Source: Protaetiibacter intestinalis (lineage in GTDB: Bacteria; Actinomycetota; Actinomycetes; Actinomycetales; Microbacteriaceae). Taken from it: 64,000 bases of DNA. The stretch's first letter is position 1, and every line of letters begins with the position of its first letter. A program made the position numbers and the translations under genes. The DNA is taken from positions 124,001 through 188,000 of the forward strand of contig NZ_CP032630.1 in assembly GCF_003627075.1 (NCBI RefSeq), given 5' to 3'. This document shows positions 8,356 to 16,824 of the stretch, in pieces. A model generated the notes under the pieces. The model saw only the letters and a program-made list of their open reading frames with translations, did no database searches and was not told the origin of the DNA.

Positions 8356-8418
8356 ACCACCCGAGAACGCGCACCACCGAACCACCCGACGAACCGACCC
8401 TGCACCCGAGGATCCACG

Positions 8419-9336
8419 ATGACCACACTCACCGGCCGGCAACGCCTCGCCAACGTCAGCTATCGCGCGACGCCCTACGTCTACATCTCGCCGTTCTTCA
8501 TCCTCTTCGCGGTGGTGGGCCTGTTCCCGCTCGTCTACACCGCCTGGGTGTCGCTGCACGAGTGGAGCCTCATCGGCGGCGACGGCGGCTGGGTCGGCCT
8601 CGACAACTACGCCGCGGTGCTCGGCGACCGCAAGTTCTGGATCGCGCTGCGCAACTCGCTGTCGATCTTCCTGCTCTCCTCGGTGCCGCAGCTGATCTTC
8701 GCGCTGCTCATCGCATCCGCCCTCGACACCAACCTGCGGGGCAAGACCTTCTGGCGGATGGGCGTACTGCTGCCCTACGTCGTGGCCCCGGTCGCAGTGG
8801 CGCTCATCTTCGGCCAGCTGTTCGCCGACCAGTTCGGCGCCATCAACAACCTGCTGTCGGTGTTCGGGATCGGCCCGGTCGGCTGGCACGTCGACCCGCT
8901 CGCGAGCCACGTGGCGATCGCGACGATGGTCAACTTCCGCTGGACCGGCTACAACTCGCTCGTGCTGCTCGCCGCGATGCAGGCGATCCCGCGCGACTAC
9001 TACGAGGCGGCCGTCATCGACGGCGCGGGGCGCATCCGGCAGTTCCTGTCGGTGACGATCCCCGGCATCCGCCCCACCCTCATCTTCGTGATCATCACCT
9101 CGACGATCGGCGGACTGCAGATATTCGACGAGCCGCGCCTCTACGACCAGTTCGGCCTGGGCGGCGCCGACTCGCAGTGGCTGACGCTCACCCTCTACCT
9201 CTACAACCTCGGCTGGGACCGCTTCGACTTCGGCAAGGCCTCGGCGGTCGCGTGGCTGCTGTTCCTCGTGATCGCGATCTTCGGCCTCATCAACCTGCTG
9301 GCGTCTCGCCGCATCTCGACGGAAGGGACCAAGTGA
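8419..9336 (+). CDS. cebF: Sugar ABC transporter permease, MalF/CebF type
   Basis: A 305-aa inner-membrane protein with about six helices and the EAA loop near residues 194-211 (DYYEAAVIDGAGRIRQF), which docks on the ATPase. The start helix YVYISPFFILFAVVGLFPLV is typical of MalF-type permeases. The ATG at 8419 follows a 112-base leader with the cebE-cebF hairpin. Its stop shares one base with the cebG ATG (TGATG). No ATPase gene is present; in actinobacteria a shared MsiK-type ATPase usually serves such systems. Confidence 0.9.
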   Translation: MTTLTGRQRLANVSYRATPYVYISPFFILFAVVGLFPLVYTAWVSLHEWSLIGGDGGWVGLDNYAAVLGDRKFWIALRNSLSIFLLSSVPQLIFALLIASALDTNLRGKTFWRMGVLLPYVVAPVAVALIFGQLFADQFGAINNLLSVFGIGPVGWHVDPLASHVAIATMVNFRWTGYNSLVLLAAMQAIPRDYYEAAVIDGAGRIRQFLSVTIPGIRPTLIFVIITSTIGGLQIFDEPRLYDQFGLGGADSQWLTLTLYLYNLGWDRFDFGKASAVAWLLFLVIAIFGLINLLASRRISTEGTK

Positions 9337-10229
9337 TGTCCGCCGCCACCTACAGCTCGGCGCAGCTGGCCCGCAACAAGCGGCGTCGGATGCGGAACCT
9401 CGCGCTCGCGCAGCGCCGGCCCGGCTGGCTCGGCTACGCGTTCCTCGGCCTCGTGCTGCTGCTCAGCATCCTGCCGCTGTACTGGTCGTTCCTGGTCGCC
9501 TCGGGCGACGCCCAGTCGGCGCGCGACCCCAACCTGTCGTGGTTCCCGGGCGGGCACTTCATCGAGAACGCGATCAACGCGATCTCGAACCCGGCCGTCA
9601 ACTTCTGGAAGGCGCTCGGCAACTCGATCCTCGTCTCGGTGACCGTGTCGGCATCCGTCGTGTTCTTCTCGACGCTCGCCGGCTACGCCTTCGCGAAGCT
9701 CAAGTTCCGCGGCCGCGGGCCGCTGCTCGTCTTCATCATCGCGACGATGGCGGTGCCCACCCAGCTCGGCGTCGTGCCGCTGTACCTGCTCATGGCGCAG
9801 TACGGCTGGATCGACACCATGCAGGCGATCATCGTGCCGGCGCTCGTGAACGCCTTCGGGGTGTTCTGGATGACGCAGTACATCGCCCAGGCGCTGCCCG
9901 ACGAGATCATCGAGGCGGCGCGCGTGGACGGCGCGAGCTCGTTCCGCTCGTTCCGCTCGATCGTGCTGCCGATCGCGCGGCCCGCCGCGACGATGCTCGC
10001 CCTCTTCACCTTCGTGGCCAGCTGGACCAACTTCTTCTGGCCGTTCATCGTGCTCACGCCGCAGAACCCGACGCTGCCGGTGGCGCTGTCGCTGCTGCAG
10101 GCCAACTACTTCGTCGACTACTCGGTCGTGCTCGCGGGCACGCTGCTCGCGACGGTGCCGCTGCTGGTGCTGTTCGTGGTGGCGGGCAAGCAGCTCGTGT
10201 CGGGCATCATGCAGGGAGCCATCAAGTGA
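9336..10229 (+). CDS. cebG: Sugar ABC transporter permease, MalG/CebG type
   Basis: A 297-aa partner permease. It has a long basic N-terminus (RNKRRRMRNLALAQRRPGW), six predicted helices and the EAA loop DEIIEAARVDGASSFRSF. It begins at the ATG overlapping the cebF stop, and its own stop overlaps the GTG of the beta-glucosidase (GTGA), so cebF, cebG and bglC should be translated in step. Together with CebF it forms the membrane channel for the sugar delivered by CebE. Confidence 0.9.
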   Translation: MSAATYSSAQLARNKRRRMRNLALAQRRPGWLGYAFLGLVLLLSILPLYWSFLVASGDAQSARDPNLSWFPGGHFIENAINAISNPAVNFWKALGNSILVSVTVSASVVFFSTLAGYAFAKLKFRGRGPLLVFIIATMAVPTQLGVVPLYLLMAQYGWIDTMQAIIVPALVNAFGVFWMTQYIAQALPDEIIEAARVDGASSFRSFRSIVLPIARPAATMLALFTFVASWTNFFWPFIVLTPQNPTLPVALSLLQANYFVDYSVVLAGTLLATVPLLVLFVVAGKQLVSGIMQGAIK

Positions 10230-11623
10230 CACTGCCGGACGGGTTCGTCTTCGGCGCGGCGACGGCCGCGTTCCAGATCGAGGGGGCCGCCTGGATGGAC
10301 GGCCGTCGCGACTCCATCTGGGATGCGTTCTGCCGCGTGCCGGGTGCCGTGGTCGACGGCGACGACGGCTCGGTCGCGTGCGACCACTACCACCGGTACC
10401 CGGAGGATGTGGCGCTCATGGCCTCGCTCGGGCTCGACGCCTACCGTTTCTCGATCTCGTGGGCGCGGGTGGTGCCGGATGACGCGGCCGTGAACCCGGC
10501 CGGGCTCGCCTTCTACGACCGGCTCGTCGACACGCTGCTCGAGGCCGGCATCCGCCCCTGGCCGACCCTGTACCACTGGGACCTGCCGCAGGCGCGGGAG
10601 GAGCTCGGCGGCTGGCCGGCGCGCGAGACCGCGGAGCGGTTCGTGGAGTACGCGCTCGCCGTGCACGGCGCGCTCGGCGACCGGCTCGGCACCTGGACGA
10701 CGTTCAACGAACCGTGGTGCTCGTCGTTCCTCTCCTACACCGCGGGCGCGCACGCGCCGGGGCGGCGTTCGGCCCCCGACGGCGTGGCTGCGGGGCACCA
10801 CCTGCTGCTCGCGCACGGGATGGCCGCCGCCGCGCTGAAGTCGGCCGGCGCCTCCGAGGTGGGCATCACGCTCAACCTCGCCCCCGTGCGGGCGCTGCGA
10901 CCCGACGACGCCGGCGACCGGGATGCGGCGCGCCGGATCGACGGACAGTTCAACCGCTTCTTCCTCGACCCGCTGTTCCGCGGGCACTACGCCGACGACC
11001 TGCGCGCCGACCTCGCGCCGTACGGCATCGACGATGTGGTGCGGGAGGGCGACCTCGCGGCGATCCGCGACTCGCTCGACTTCCTCGGGGTGAACTACTA
11101 CCACGGCGAGACCGTGTCGGTGCTGCCGCCGGAGACCCGGCTGCGGCAGGACGCGCCCACCTCGCGGGAGACCGGATCGCCGTTCCCGGCATCCGACGGC
11201 ATCCACTGGCATCCGACGGGCGCGCCGGTGACCGCGATGGGCTGGGAGGTGGAGCCGCACGGGCTCACCGAGCTGCTGGAGCGGGTGTCGCGCGACTACA
11301 CCGGCCCCGCCGGCATCCCGGTGTACGTGACCGAGAACGGCGCCGCGTTCGACGACGTCGTCGCGGAGGACGGCTCGGTGCCGGATGCGGACCGCGTCGC
11401 GTTCCTGCAGGCGCACCTGGATGCGGTGTCGGAGGCGCGGTGGCGAGGGGTGGACGTGCGCGGCTACTTCTACTGGTCGCTGCTCGACAACTTCGAGTGG
11501 GCGTGGGGGTACGAGAAGCGGTTCGGGCTCGTCCGGGTCGACTACGACACGCAGCAGCGCACCCTCAAGGACTCGGCCCTCGCCTATCGTGACGCGATCG
11601 CCGCGGCGCGCGCCGGCATCTGA
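10226..11623 (+). CDS. bglC: Family 1 beta-glucosidase (cytosolic)
   Basis: A 465-aa GH1 enzyme. It has the N-terminal signature FVFGAATAAFQIEGA, the acid/base Glu162 in TTFNEPW, and the nucleophile Glu370 in VYVTENG. The C-terminal YFYWSLLDNFEW loop lines the glycone site. It has no signal peptide, so it would split cellobiose after uptake into two glucoses. The GTG at 10226 gives the correct family N-terminus and a 4-base overlap with cebG. Full family length and all catalytic residues are present. Confidence 0.93.
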   Translation: MTLPDGFVFGAATAAFQIEGAAWMDGRRDSIWDAFCRVPGAVVDGDDGSVACDHYHRYPEDVALMASLGLDAYRFSISWARVVPDDAAVNPAGLAFYDRLVDTLLEAGIRPWPTLYHWDLPQAREELGGWPARETAERFVEYALAVHGALGDRLGTWTTFNEPWCSSFLSYTAGAHAPGRRSAPDGVAAGHHLLLAHGMAAAALKSAGASEVGITLNLAPVRALRPDDAGDRDAARRIDGQFNRFFLDPLFRGHYADDLRADLAPYGIDDVVREGDLAAIRDSLDFLGVNYYHGETVSVLPPETRLRQDAPTSRETGSPFPASDGIHWHPTGAPVTAMGWEVEPHGLTELLERVSRDYTGPAGIPVYVTENGAAFDDVVAEDGSVPDADRVAFLQAHLDAVSEARWRGVDVRGYFYWSLLDNFEWAWGYEKRFGLVRVDYDTQQRTLKDSALAYRDAIAAARAGI

Positions 11624-11633
11624 GCCGCGTCGC

Positions 11634-11639
11634 TACGCT
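11634..11639 (+). promoter_or_regulatory. -10 hexamer of cebR
   Basis: TACGCT, 6 bases before the GTG at 11646, suggests an internal leaderless promoter so that the repressor can be made independently of the ceb operon. Confidence 0.4.
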
Positions 11640-11645
11640 GAACCG

Positions 11646-12665
11646 GTGGCCAGACCGACGACTCCCCCACGTCGTCCCACCCTCGAGATGGTGGCTGCCG
11701 AGGCGGGGGTGACACGCTCGACGGTGTCGCGCGCCCTCAACGCGGAGCGCGACGTGTCGGCCGCGACGATCGCGCATGTGCGCGAGGTGGCGGCGCGGAT
11801 GGGGTACGTGCCGAACCGGGCGGCGAAGTCGCTCGCCTCCGCCCGTTCGATGGCGATCGCACTCGTCATCCCAGAGCCCGGGGTGCTCGCCCTCGCCGAC
11901 CCGCACCTCGTCGCGGTGATGGCGGGGGTGTCGCGGCGCATCGAGGACTCCGACTACCTGCTGAACCTCATGGTCGCGGGCGACTCCGAGAACGCGAAGA
12001 TCATGCGCTACCTGACGAGCGGTGTCGTCGACGGAGTGCTCGTGGCGTCGCAGCACTCGCGCCACGACGCGCTGCTGCACCTGCACGACCTCGTGCCGGT
12101 CGTGTTCTCGGGTCGCCCCACCGAGGTGACGGACCCGCCGAACTACTTCATCGACGTCGACAACGCGCGGGCGGCATCCGTCGCGGCGAACCACCTGCTG
12201 TCGCTCGGGCGGCGGCGCATCGCGACCATCACCGGGCCGGAGGACATGGCGGCGGCGGGCGACCGCACCGACGGTTGGCGTGCCGCGCTGGTCGCCGCGG
12301 GACTGCCCGCGGACCTCGTGGGCGTCGGCGACTGGACCGCGCTCGGCGGAGCCGCGGCCATGCGCGCGCTGCTGGAGGCGCATCCGGACATCGACGGCGT
12401 CTTCGCGGCCAACGACGTGATGGCGGCAGCCGCCGTCTCGGTGCTGCTGGATGCGGGGCGTTCGGTGCCGTCGGATGTGGCGGTGGTCGGCTTCGACGAC
12501 TCCTCCGCGGCCTTGTCGGCGCGCGTGCCGTTGACGACGATGAGCCAGCCGTCGGAGCACACGGGCGAGCAGATGGCCGACCTCCTCCTCCGCATCCTCG
12601 CCGGCGAGGACGTGCCCATCTCGACGGTCGTCGAGTCGCATCTCGTGCGCCGCGCGTCGGCGTAG
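11646..12665 (+). CDS. cebR: LacI-family repressor, CebR-like
   Basis: A 339-aa LacI-type protein. It has the N-terminal HTH (MVAAEAGVTRSTVSRALNAE), hinge SLASARS, and an effector domain ending in the MSQPSEHTGEQMADLL helix. The frame is open far upstream, but the GTG at 11646 gives the normal 10-15 residue lead-in before the HTH. It is the last gene of the cebEFG-bglC cluster, and three palindromes with the Streptomyces CebR core lie in front of cebE, so it most likely represses this cluster and is released by cellobiose. The assignment rests on context and operator match. Confidence 0.85.
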   Translation: MARPTTPPRRPTLEMVAAEAGVTRSTVSRALNAERDVSAATIAHVREVAARMGYVPNRAAKSLASARSMAIALVIPEPGVLALADPHLVAVMAGVSRRIEDSDYLLNLMVAGDSENAKIMRYLTSGVVDGVLVASQHSRHDALLHLHDLVPVVFSGRPTEVTDPPNYFIDVDNARAASVAANHLLSLGRRRIATITGPEDMAAAGDRTDGWRAALVAAGLPADLVGVGDWTALGGAAAMRALLEAHPDIDGVFAANDVMAAAAVSVLLDAGRSVPSDVAVVGFDDSSAALSARVPLTTMSQPSEHTGEQMADLLLRILAGEDVPISTVVESHLVRRASA

Positions 12666-12716
12666 CGCCCGCCCTGCGTTCCGCTCGTCGGTCGGGTTCT
12701 CCGCGATACTCGAGTC

Positions 12717-13304
12717 ATGGCGGTCATCGGTTCGGTGCGCATCGTGCAGACCCACGACGCTCTGGGGCGCGTCGCGCCGGCCGAGTTCCTGCAGCCGCTC
12801 GCCGACACCGTCTCGCTCGAGGTCTCGGTGGCCGAGTTCCTCGCGCCGCTCGACCCGCGCCCGACGGACCGCCCGGGTGTCTACACCTACCGTGACCCGC
12901 AGCGGGGTTCGGGGTGGCTCGAGCTGGTGGGGTTCTCCCCCGGCGCGCTCGAGCGGGCGGCGGATGCGCTGCTCATGGAGCGGGTCGAGGCGGAGGTGGG
13001 CGAGATGACCCCGTTCCGCAATGAGGACATGCACCTGCCGCGCGGTGGTTTCGGCTCTCGCAACCCGTGGCTGATGCTCGTCTTCGGGGCGGTCGTGGCC
13101 GGGGTCGGCGTGTGGACGATCGTCGTGGGCCTCACGCGGGTGGAGCTGCCGTTCACGATCGTCGTGCCGGTGCTGGGTGTGCTGTTGATCGCCGCCGCGA
13201 CGTGGCTGTTCCTCCACGGCGCCCGACGTGTGCGCTGGTGGCACGCCGCCCGCGCCACGGCGCGCCGTCTCGAGGGGCGCCTTCCCGACCGTCTGCAGTC
13301 CTGA
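12717..13304 (+). CDS. Hypothetical membrane protein, two C-terminal helices
   Basis: A 195-aa protein of unknown function. The first ~115 residues are soluble and acidic, with a DPQRGSGWLELVGFSPG stretch. Two hydrophobic helices follow (WLMLVFGAVVAGVGVWTIVV and FTIVVPVLGVLLIAAATWLF), then a basic tail (GARRVRWWHAARATARR) that should face the cytosol. A GATACT hexamer lies 6 bases before the ATG. It stands alone, convergent with the HNH gene. I do not recognise the soluble domain. Confidence 0.7.
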   Translation: MAVIGSVRIVQTHDALGRVAPAEFLQPLADTVSLEVSVAEFLAPLDPRPTDRPGVYTYRDPQRGSGWLELVGFSPGALERAADALLMERVEAEVGEMTPFRNEDMHLPRGGFGSRNPWLMLVFGAVVAGVGVWTIVVGLTRVELPFTIVVPVLGVLLIAAATWLFLHGARRVRWWHAARATARRLEGRLPDRLQS

Positions 13305-13317
13305 GGCTGCCGGAGCC

Positions 13318-13352
13318 GGGGTCGGGGTCGAGGTCGAGGTCGAGGTCGGGGT
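13318..13352. repeat. Hexanucleotide tandem repeat GGTCGA/GGTCGG
   Basis: About six copies of a GGTCGA or GGTCGG unit in the 78-base gap between two convergent genes. It could mark slippage; no function is evident. Confidence 0.8.
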
Positions 13353-13382
13353 CTGCTGCCGGGGTCGCGGCGCAGTGCGGCG

Positions 13383-14993
13383 TCAGCGCGCGTCGCTGCG
13401 GGCCGTGGCGGCTGCGGTGAGTCGACGGTGGGCGGCGGATTTCGTGGCGAGCGGGATCGGTGTCTGCGTGCGGTCGATGCCAGGTGGCGGGATGAGCCGG
13501 TAGTTCGTGCCGTGCTCGTGTTCGATCTCCCACCCGGCGGCGTGGACGAGCAGGTGATGGTGTCGGCAGAGGAGGATTCCGTCGTCGATGTTGGTGTCGC
13601 CTCGGTCGCGCACGTAGTGCTTGATGTGGTGCGCCTCGGTCCACGAGGGCGGCCGTTCGCAGCCGGGGAACATGCATCCGCCGTCTCGGATGGCGAGCAT
13701 GGTCTTCTGCTTGGTGGTGAAGAGTCGCACGGTGCGGCCGAGGTCGAGCGGTCGGCCGCGCTGATCGAAGACGGCCTCCTGGGTGCCAGCGGTGCACACG
13801 GCGCGCTCGGCCGTGGCGACGGAGACGGGCGCGGTCTGTCCGTCGAGGTGGGCGACGCCGCGACCGTCGGTGAGGTTCTGCCGGGTGATGAGCACACGCA
13901 CCGCGGGTGCGGCGTGTCCGGGGAGCAGCATGGGGTCGGCGGAGGCGCCCGCCCGCAGGAGCGCGAGCATCGCATCCGAGGCGAGCTGTTCGGCGGTGCG
14001 GGGGTCGTTCACGATGGCGGCCGCGCGGGAGGCTGCGTCGGCGTCGACGAAGCGGGGCCCGCCGAGTTTGGGCGAGACGGTGCGGTCGTACATGTCGGTG
14101 ACGATCGCCGCCGTCTCCGGGTCCATCACCCAGGTGGCGCGCGTCATGCCGTCGGGCTGGCGGTACACCCGGAACGATCGCGCCTCGTAGCGACGGCGTT
14201 CGCGGGTGGCGACGCCTGCCTCGTCGAGTTCGTCGCGGAGTTCGCGGGCGCGTTTGAGCAGTCGGTCGACGTCGAGGGCGCGCGCCTCGTCGAGCAGCAG
14301 TTCGACCGCGCCGCGGAGCGCCTCGGCGGTGATGCGGTCGGCGTCGCGTGAGGCGTCTCCCGTGAGCGGGTCGGGCTCGCCGAGGCCGCGGCGGATCGCG
14401 TCGACCTTCTCGACCGAGATCGAGCCGTCGCGCAGCGCGGCGACGGCGGGCACCATCCACGGCTGGGCGGGGGCGGGCGGAGTCTGCTCGAGCACTTCAC
14501 CGGTGGCAGGGTCGGCGGCCGGTGCGGGTGCGTTCTCGGCGTCGGCGGTCTGCACCATGAGGGTGCCCACGGCGACCGCCCGCTTCGCCTCCCCCATCGT
14601 GGAGCCGGTCGTGACGCGGATCAGCTCTTCGGGGGTGCGGTGCCCGAGCGACTGCGCCATGCCCGTGAAGCCGAGCTCGTGGCGGGAACGGCGGGCGACC
14701 TCCCCCGCGATGAGCGCCTGCTGCGCACCGATGTGACGGGCCTGCGCGGCGTGGATCTCGGCGAGTTCGAGCAGTTCGGCATCCGAGACGGAGCGGTACA
14801 GCTCGGCACCGCCGGGCGCGCTGGTGAGGTAGGCGAGGGCCACCACCTGCTCCTCCACCGCCGAGATCGGGGGGAGTTCATCCCCAGCCGGCACATACTC
14901 CCCCTCCCACGGTTCGGGGACCCCGGCATCCTGGGTGTCGACGTCATCGAACCGCAACCCCGGGAGGTCGATCAGATGTTCGATGGTAAACAT
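13383..14993 (-). CDS. DUF222 / HNH endonuclease domain protein
   Basis: A 536-aa protein of a family expanded in actinobacteria. The first ~380 residues are the helical DUF222 region (LASDAMLALLRAGA...), followed by a compact HNH motif with zinc-binding cysteines (CMFPGCERPPSWTEAHHIKH... LLCRHHHLLVH, roughly residues 430-475). The fold predicts metal-dependent DNA cleavage, but cellular roles are unknown and multiple copies per genome are common. The ATG at 14993 is supported by TAGGCT exactly 6 bases upstream. The region 260-300 is rich in charged helices, possibly coiled coil. Confidence 0.88.
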   Translation of the reverse strand: MFTIEHLIDLPGLRFDDVDTQDAGVPEPWEGEYVPAGDELPPISAVEEQVVALAYLTSAPGGAELYRSVSDAELLELAEIHAAQARHIGAQQALIAGEVARRSRHELGFTGMAQSLGHRTPEELIRVTTGSTMGEAKRAVAVGTLMVQTADAENAPAPAADPATGEVLEQTPPAPAQPWMVPAVAALRDGSISVEKVDAIRRGLGEPDPLTGDASRDADRITAEALRGAVELLLDEARALDVDRLLKRARELRDELDEAGVATRERRRYEARSFRVYRQPDGMTRATWVMDPETAAIVTDMYDRTVSPKLGGPRFVDADAASRAAAIVNDPRTAEQLASDAMLALLRAGASADPMLLPGHAAPAVRVLITRQNLTDGRGVAHLDGQTAPVSVATAERAVCTAGTQEAVFDQRGRPLDLGRTVRLFTTKQKTMLAIRDGGCMFPGCERPPSWTEAHHIKHYVRDRGDTNIDDGILLCRHHHLLVHAAGWEIEHEHGTNYRLIPPPGIDRTQTPIPLATKSAAHRRLTAAATARSDAR

Positions 14994-14999
14994 GCGGTA

Positions 15000-15005
15000 A
15001 GCCTA
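15000..15005 (-). promoter_or_regulatory. -10 hexamer of DUF222/HNH gene
   Basis: TAGGCT on the minus strand, 6 bases before the ATG at 14993, indicating a leaderless transcript. Confidence 0.45.
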
Positions 15006-15061
15006 CCATCAGTCGTCTATATATACTAGTACTTCTCCACAGCGAACCCCGACGAGCGAAC

Positions 15062-15352
15062 ATGCTGGCCGCCGCGCGCAAGCTCGCCACATGGCTGCAG
15101 ACCCATCGCCCGTCGACACCCGGGCCCCTGCTCGCTCGCGAGTTCGACGAGCTCCACGCGGCGATCGGGCCGCCGCTCGACCTGGCGGTTCGATCGGCCC
15201 CGGTGCGCGGCCGACCCGTGGCCGCATCCTCCCCTACGACAACCTGGATGAGTGGGGCATCGGCTGGTCTCGGCCTCGCATTGTTCCCCGTGGTCTTGGG
15301 CGCCATCGGCCTGATCGTCTCGTTCCTCATCAACGCCACGCTCGCTCGCTGA
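15062..15352 (+). CDS. Small hypothetical protein with one C-terminal membrane helix
   Basis: A 96-aa reading frame. The N-terminal half (AARKLATWLQTHRPSTPG, then LAREFDELHAAIGPP) could be amphipathic. The C-terminus is a clear hydrophobic helix, LALFPVVLGAIGLIVSFLIN. A GC hairpin follows the stop by 7 bases, supporting the 3' end. No ribosome site is evident before the ATG at 15062, so the start is uncertain. Function is unknown. Confidence 0.45.
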   Translation: MLAAARKLATWLQTHRPSTPGPLLAREFDELHAAIGPPLDLAVRSAPVRGRPVAASSPTTTWMSGASAGLGLALFPVVLGAIGLIVSFLINATLAR

Positions 15353-15359
15353 ACGGGGC

Positions 15360-15378
15360 GGGCCGCGCGAAGCGGCCC
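15360..15378 (+). terminator. GC hairpin after small membrane protein gene
   Basis: GGGCCGC and GCGGCCC arms flank a GCGAA loop, 7 bases past the stop at 15352. There is no T-run, as is common for high-GC actinobacterial terminators. Confidence 0.5.
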
Positions 15379-15396
15379 TCGTGACCGAACCGAGAC

Positions 15397-15426
15397 TTGC
15401 GCGCATCCCGGGCGTGTCGCTACTGT
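15397..15426 (+). promoter_or_regulatory. Candidate promoter for the 28-aa peptide gene
   Basis: TTGCGC (15397-15402), an 18-base spacer and TACTGT (15421-15426), ending 44 bases before a small ORF that has its own ribosome site. Confidence 0.4.
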
Positions 15427-15470
15427 CGCTGTTCTGCCCACTCGGGCCACACCACACCCAGGAGACGCAC

Positions 15471-15557
15471 ATGCACGGCGAACACGACATCCACGCGGGC
15501 ACCCGCGGGATCTCGCGCGCCCTCGCGCTCCTTCAGAATCCCGCGCACATCCGCTGA
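15471..15557 (+). CDS. Possible 28-aa peptide gene
   Basis: A short frame starting MHGEHDIHAGTRGI and ending NPAHIR, too short for routine gene calling. It has a consensus AGGAG 7 bases before the ATG and a fair promoter upstream. The peptide is histidine-rich at its N-terminus (three His in the first eight residues) and has an amphipathic middle. It sits alone in a 490-base gap; the rest of that gap, 15558-15843, shows only the leader of the SPFH gene. No homologue is known to me, and it could be a leader peptide or a small protein. Confidence 0.4.
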   Translation: MHGEHDIHAGTRGISRALALLQNPAHIR

Positions 15558-15843
15558 GACCTGGCGGCCCCCCGCGGCCGCCGAACAGAGGTCGGGCCCG
15601 AGCGGCCGGAGGCTATCGCCCACCCGGTTCCGCGTCTCCGGGCACGATCCAGCGCAGGACTGTGATCCCGCTAGTTGGCATACGCCGTTCGACTCGGCAC
15701 GGGCCCCGCCCCGCGCAGGAGGCGACGGGTCGCCTTGCGCGATCGGGGCAACCCGCATCGCCCGCGACCCGCCGCCGCGCGAGGCGGGGGCTCACAGACC
15801 CCGCGCATCCCACCCCGCAACACCGCACAGAAAGGAAATGACC

Positions 15844-16536
15844 ATGACCACCATCCGCCTCGTCGATACCGGCCTCCGCGTGACGGTGAAGCCGTGGGAG
15901 CTCGCCGTCGTCGACCGCGAGGGCGTCATCGCCCGCACCGTCGGGCCGGGCCGCCACCGCAGGCGCCGCCGCGAGACGTGGCGCATGCTCGACACCCGCG
16001 CCCGCTGGCTGCCGCTCGCCACGCAGGACGTGCTGACCTCCGACGGCATGCAGGTGCGCCTCACCCCGGTGGTGCGCTACCGCGTCGTCGAGCCGGTCGC
16101 CTGGCTGACGCAGGCCGACATCCCCGCGGATGCCGTGTACGTGCTGGCCCAGCTGGCCGTGCGCGAGGCGGTCGCCGGCCGCACGCTCGACGAGGTGCTC
16201 GCCTCGCGGGCGGATGTGCTGGCGGGCGTCCGCGAGCGGCTGACGGTCGCGGTCGCCGCGCTCGGCGCCGAGGTGCTCGACTTCGACGTGCGCGACGTGA
16301 CCCTGTCGGCCGAGCTGCGTCACGCCTTCGCCGAGACGGCCCTCGCCCGCGAGCAGGGCCGCGCCAAGCTCGAGCGTGCTCGAGCGGATGCGGCCGCGCT
16401 GCGTTCGCTCGCGAACGTCGCGCAGGTGCTCGAGGCGCACCCGTCGCTGCTGCAGCTGCGCACCCTCGAGGCGGCGGCTGCGGGCGGGCACTTCATCGTC
16501 CGCGTCGGCGATGCCGGGCCGGTCGTGGTCGAGTGA
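15844..16536 (+). CDS. SPFH/band-7 domain protein, no membrane anchor
   Basis: A 230-aa stomatin/slipin-like protein. The SPFH core spans about residues 15-180: strand region WELAVVDREGVIARTVGPGRH, then VLTSDGMQVRLTPVVRYRV, then LAQLAVREAVAGRTLDEVL, then a charged helix FAETALAREQGRAKLERARADAAAL typical of slipins. The usual N-terminal membrane helix is missing. The second ATG (15844) is chosen because AAAGGA lies 7 bases before it; the ATG at 15838 would leave only one base. A strong GC hairpin follows. Band-7 proteins scaffold membrane assemblies; no partner is evident here. Confidence 0.8.
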   Translation: MTTIRLVDTGLRVTVKPWELAVVDREGVIARTVGPGRHRRRRRETWRMLDTRARWLPLATQDVLTSDGMQVRLTPVVRYRVVEPVAWLTQADIPADAVYVLAQLAVREAVAGRTLDEVLASRADVLAGVRERLTVAVAALGAEVLDFDVRDVTLSAELRHAFAETALAREQGRAKLERARADAAALRSLANVAQVLEAHPSLLQLRTLEAAAAGGHFIVRVGDAGPVVVE

Positions 16537-16540
16537 CGGG

Positions 16541-16568
16541 GCGGGCGGGTTCTTCGGAGCCCGCCCGC
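16541..16568 (+). terminator. GC hairpin terminator of SPFH gene
   Basis: A perfect 9-bp stem (16541-16549 with 16560-16568) and 10-base loop, starting 4 bases after the stop codon. Confidence 0.6.
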
Positions 16569-16587
16569 TTCGGCGACTATTGGTCGC

Positions 16588-16725
16588 TTAGGGAAGTCCC
16601 GGAGAAGAGTCCATTGCCGCACGCATGCGAGCCTCGAGTTTGGCTTCCTCTTCCTCGTTTGCGGGCCAGTCGCGAAGGACGGCATACACGGCTATCGCCT
16701 GCGTCCAGATCGGAGTCCCAACGTG
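16588..16725 (-). pseudogene. Possible C-terminal gene remnant at island edge
   Basis: On the minus strand a frame ending in TAA at 16588 reads coding-like: WTQAIAVYAVLRDWPANEEE, then EAKLEARMRAAM to the end. Upstream in the same frame the sequence turns into low-quality cysteine-rich translation and reaches a stop at 16819. No start with a ribosome site is seen. It may be the broken tail of a gene cut off when the defence genes arrived. Low certainty. Confidence 0.25.
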
Positions 16726-16824
16726 TCTGCGGGCGCAAGCTGAGCTTGTCCCCCAGACTCGGCATACCGCGATGCAACGAGCACCATGAAACTCGAACCA
16801 GCAGGATCTGGGGAGACTTCATAT

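Noticed and set aside
13318..13352. GGTCGA repeats as a regulatory array
   Set aside because: They lie between two stop codons of convergent genes, with no promoter nearby; simple slippage is more likely.
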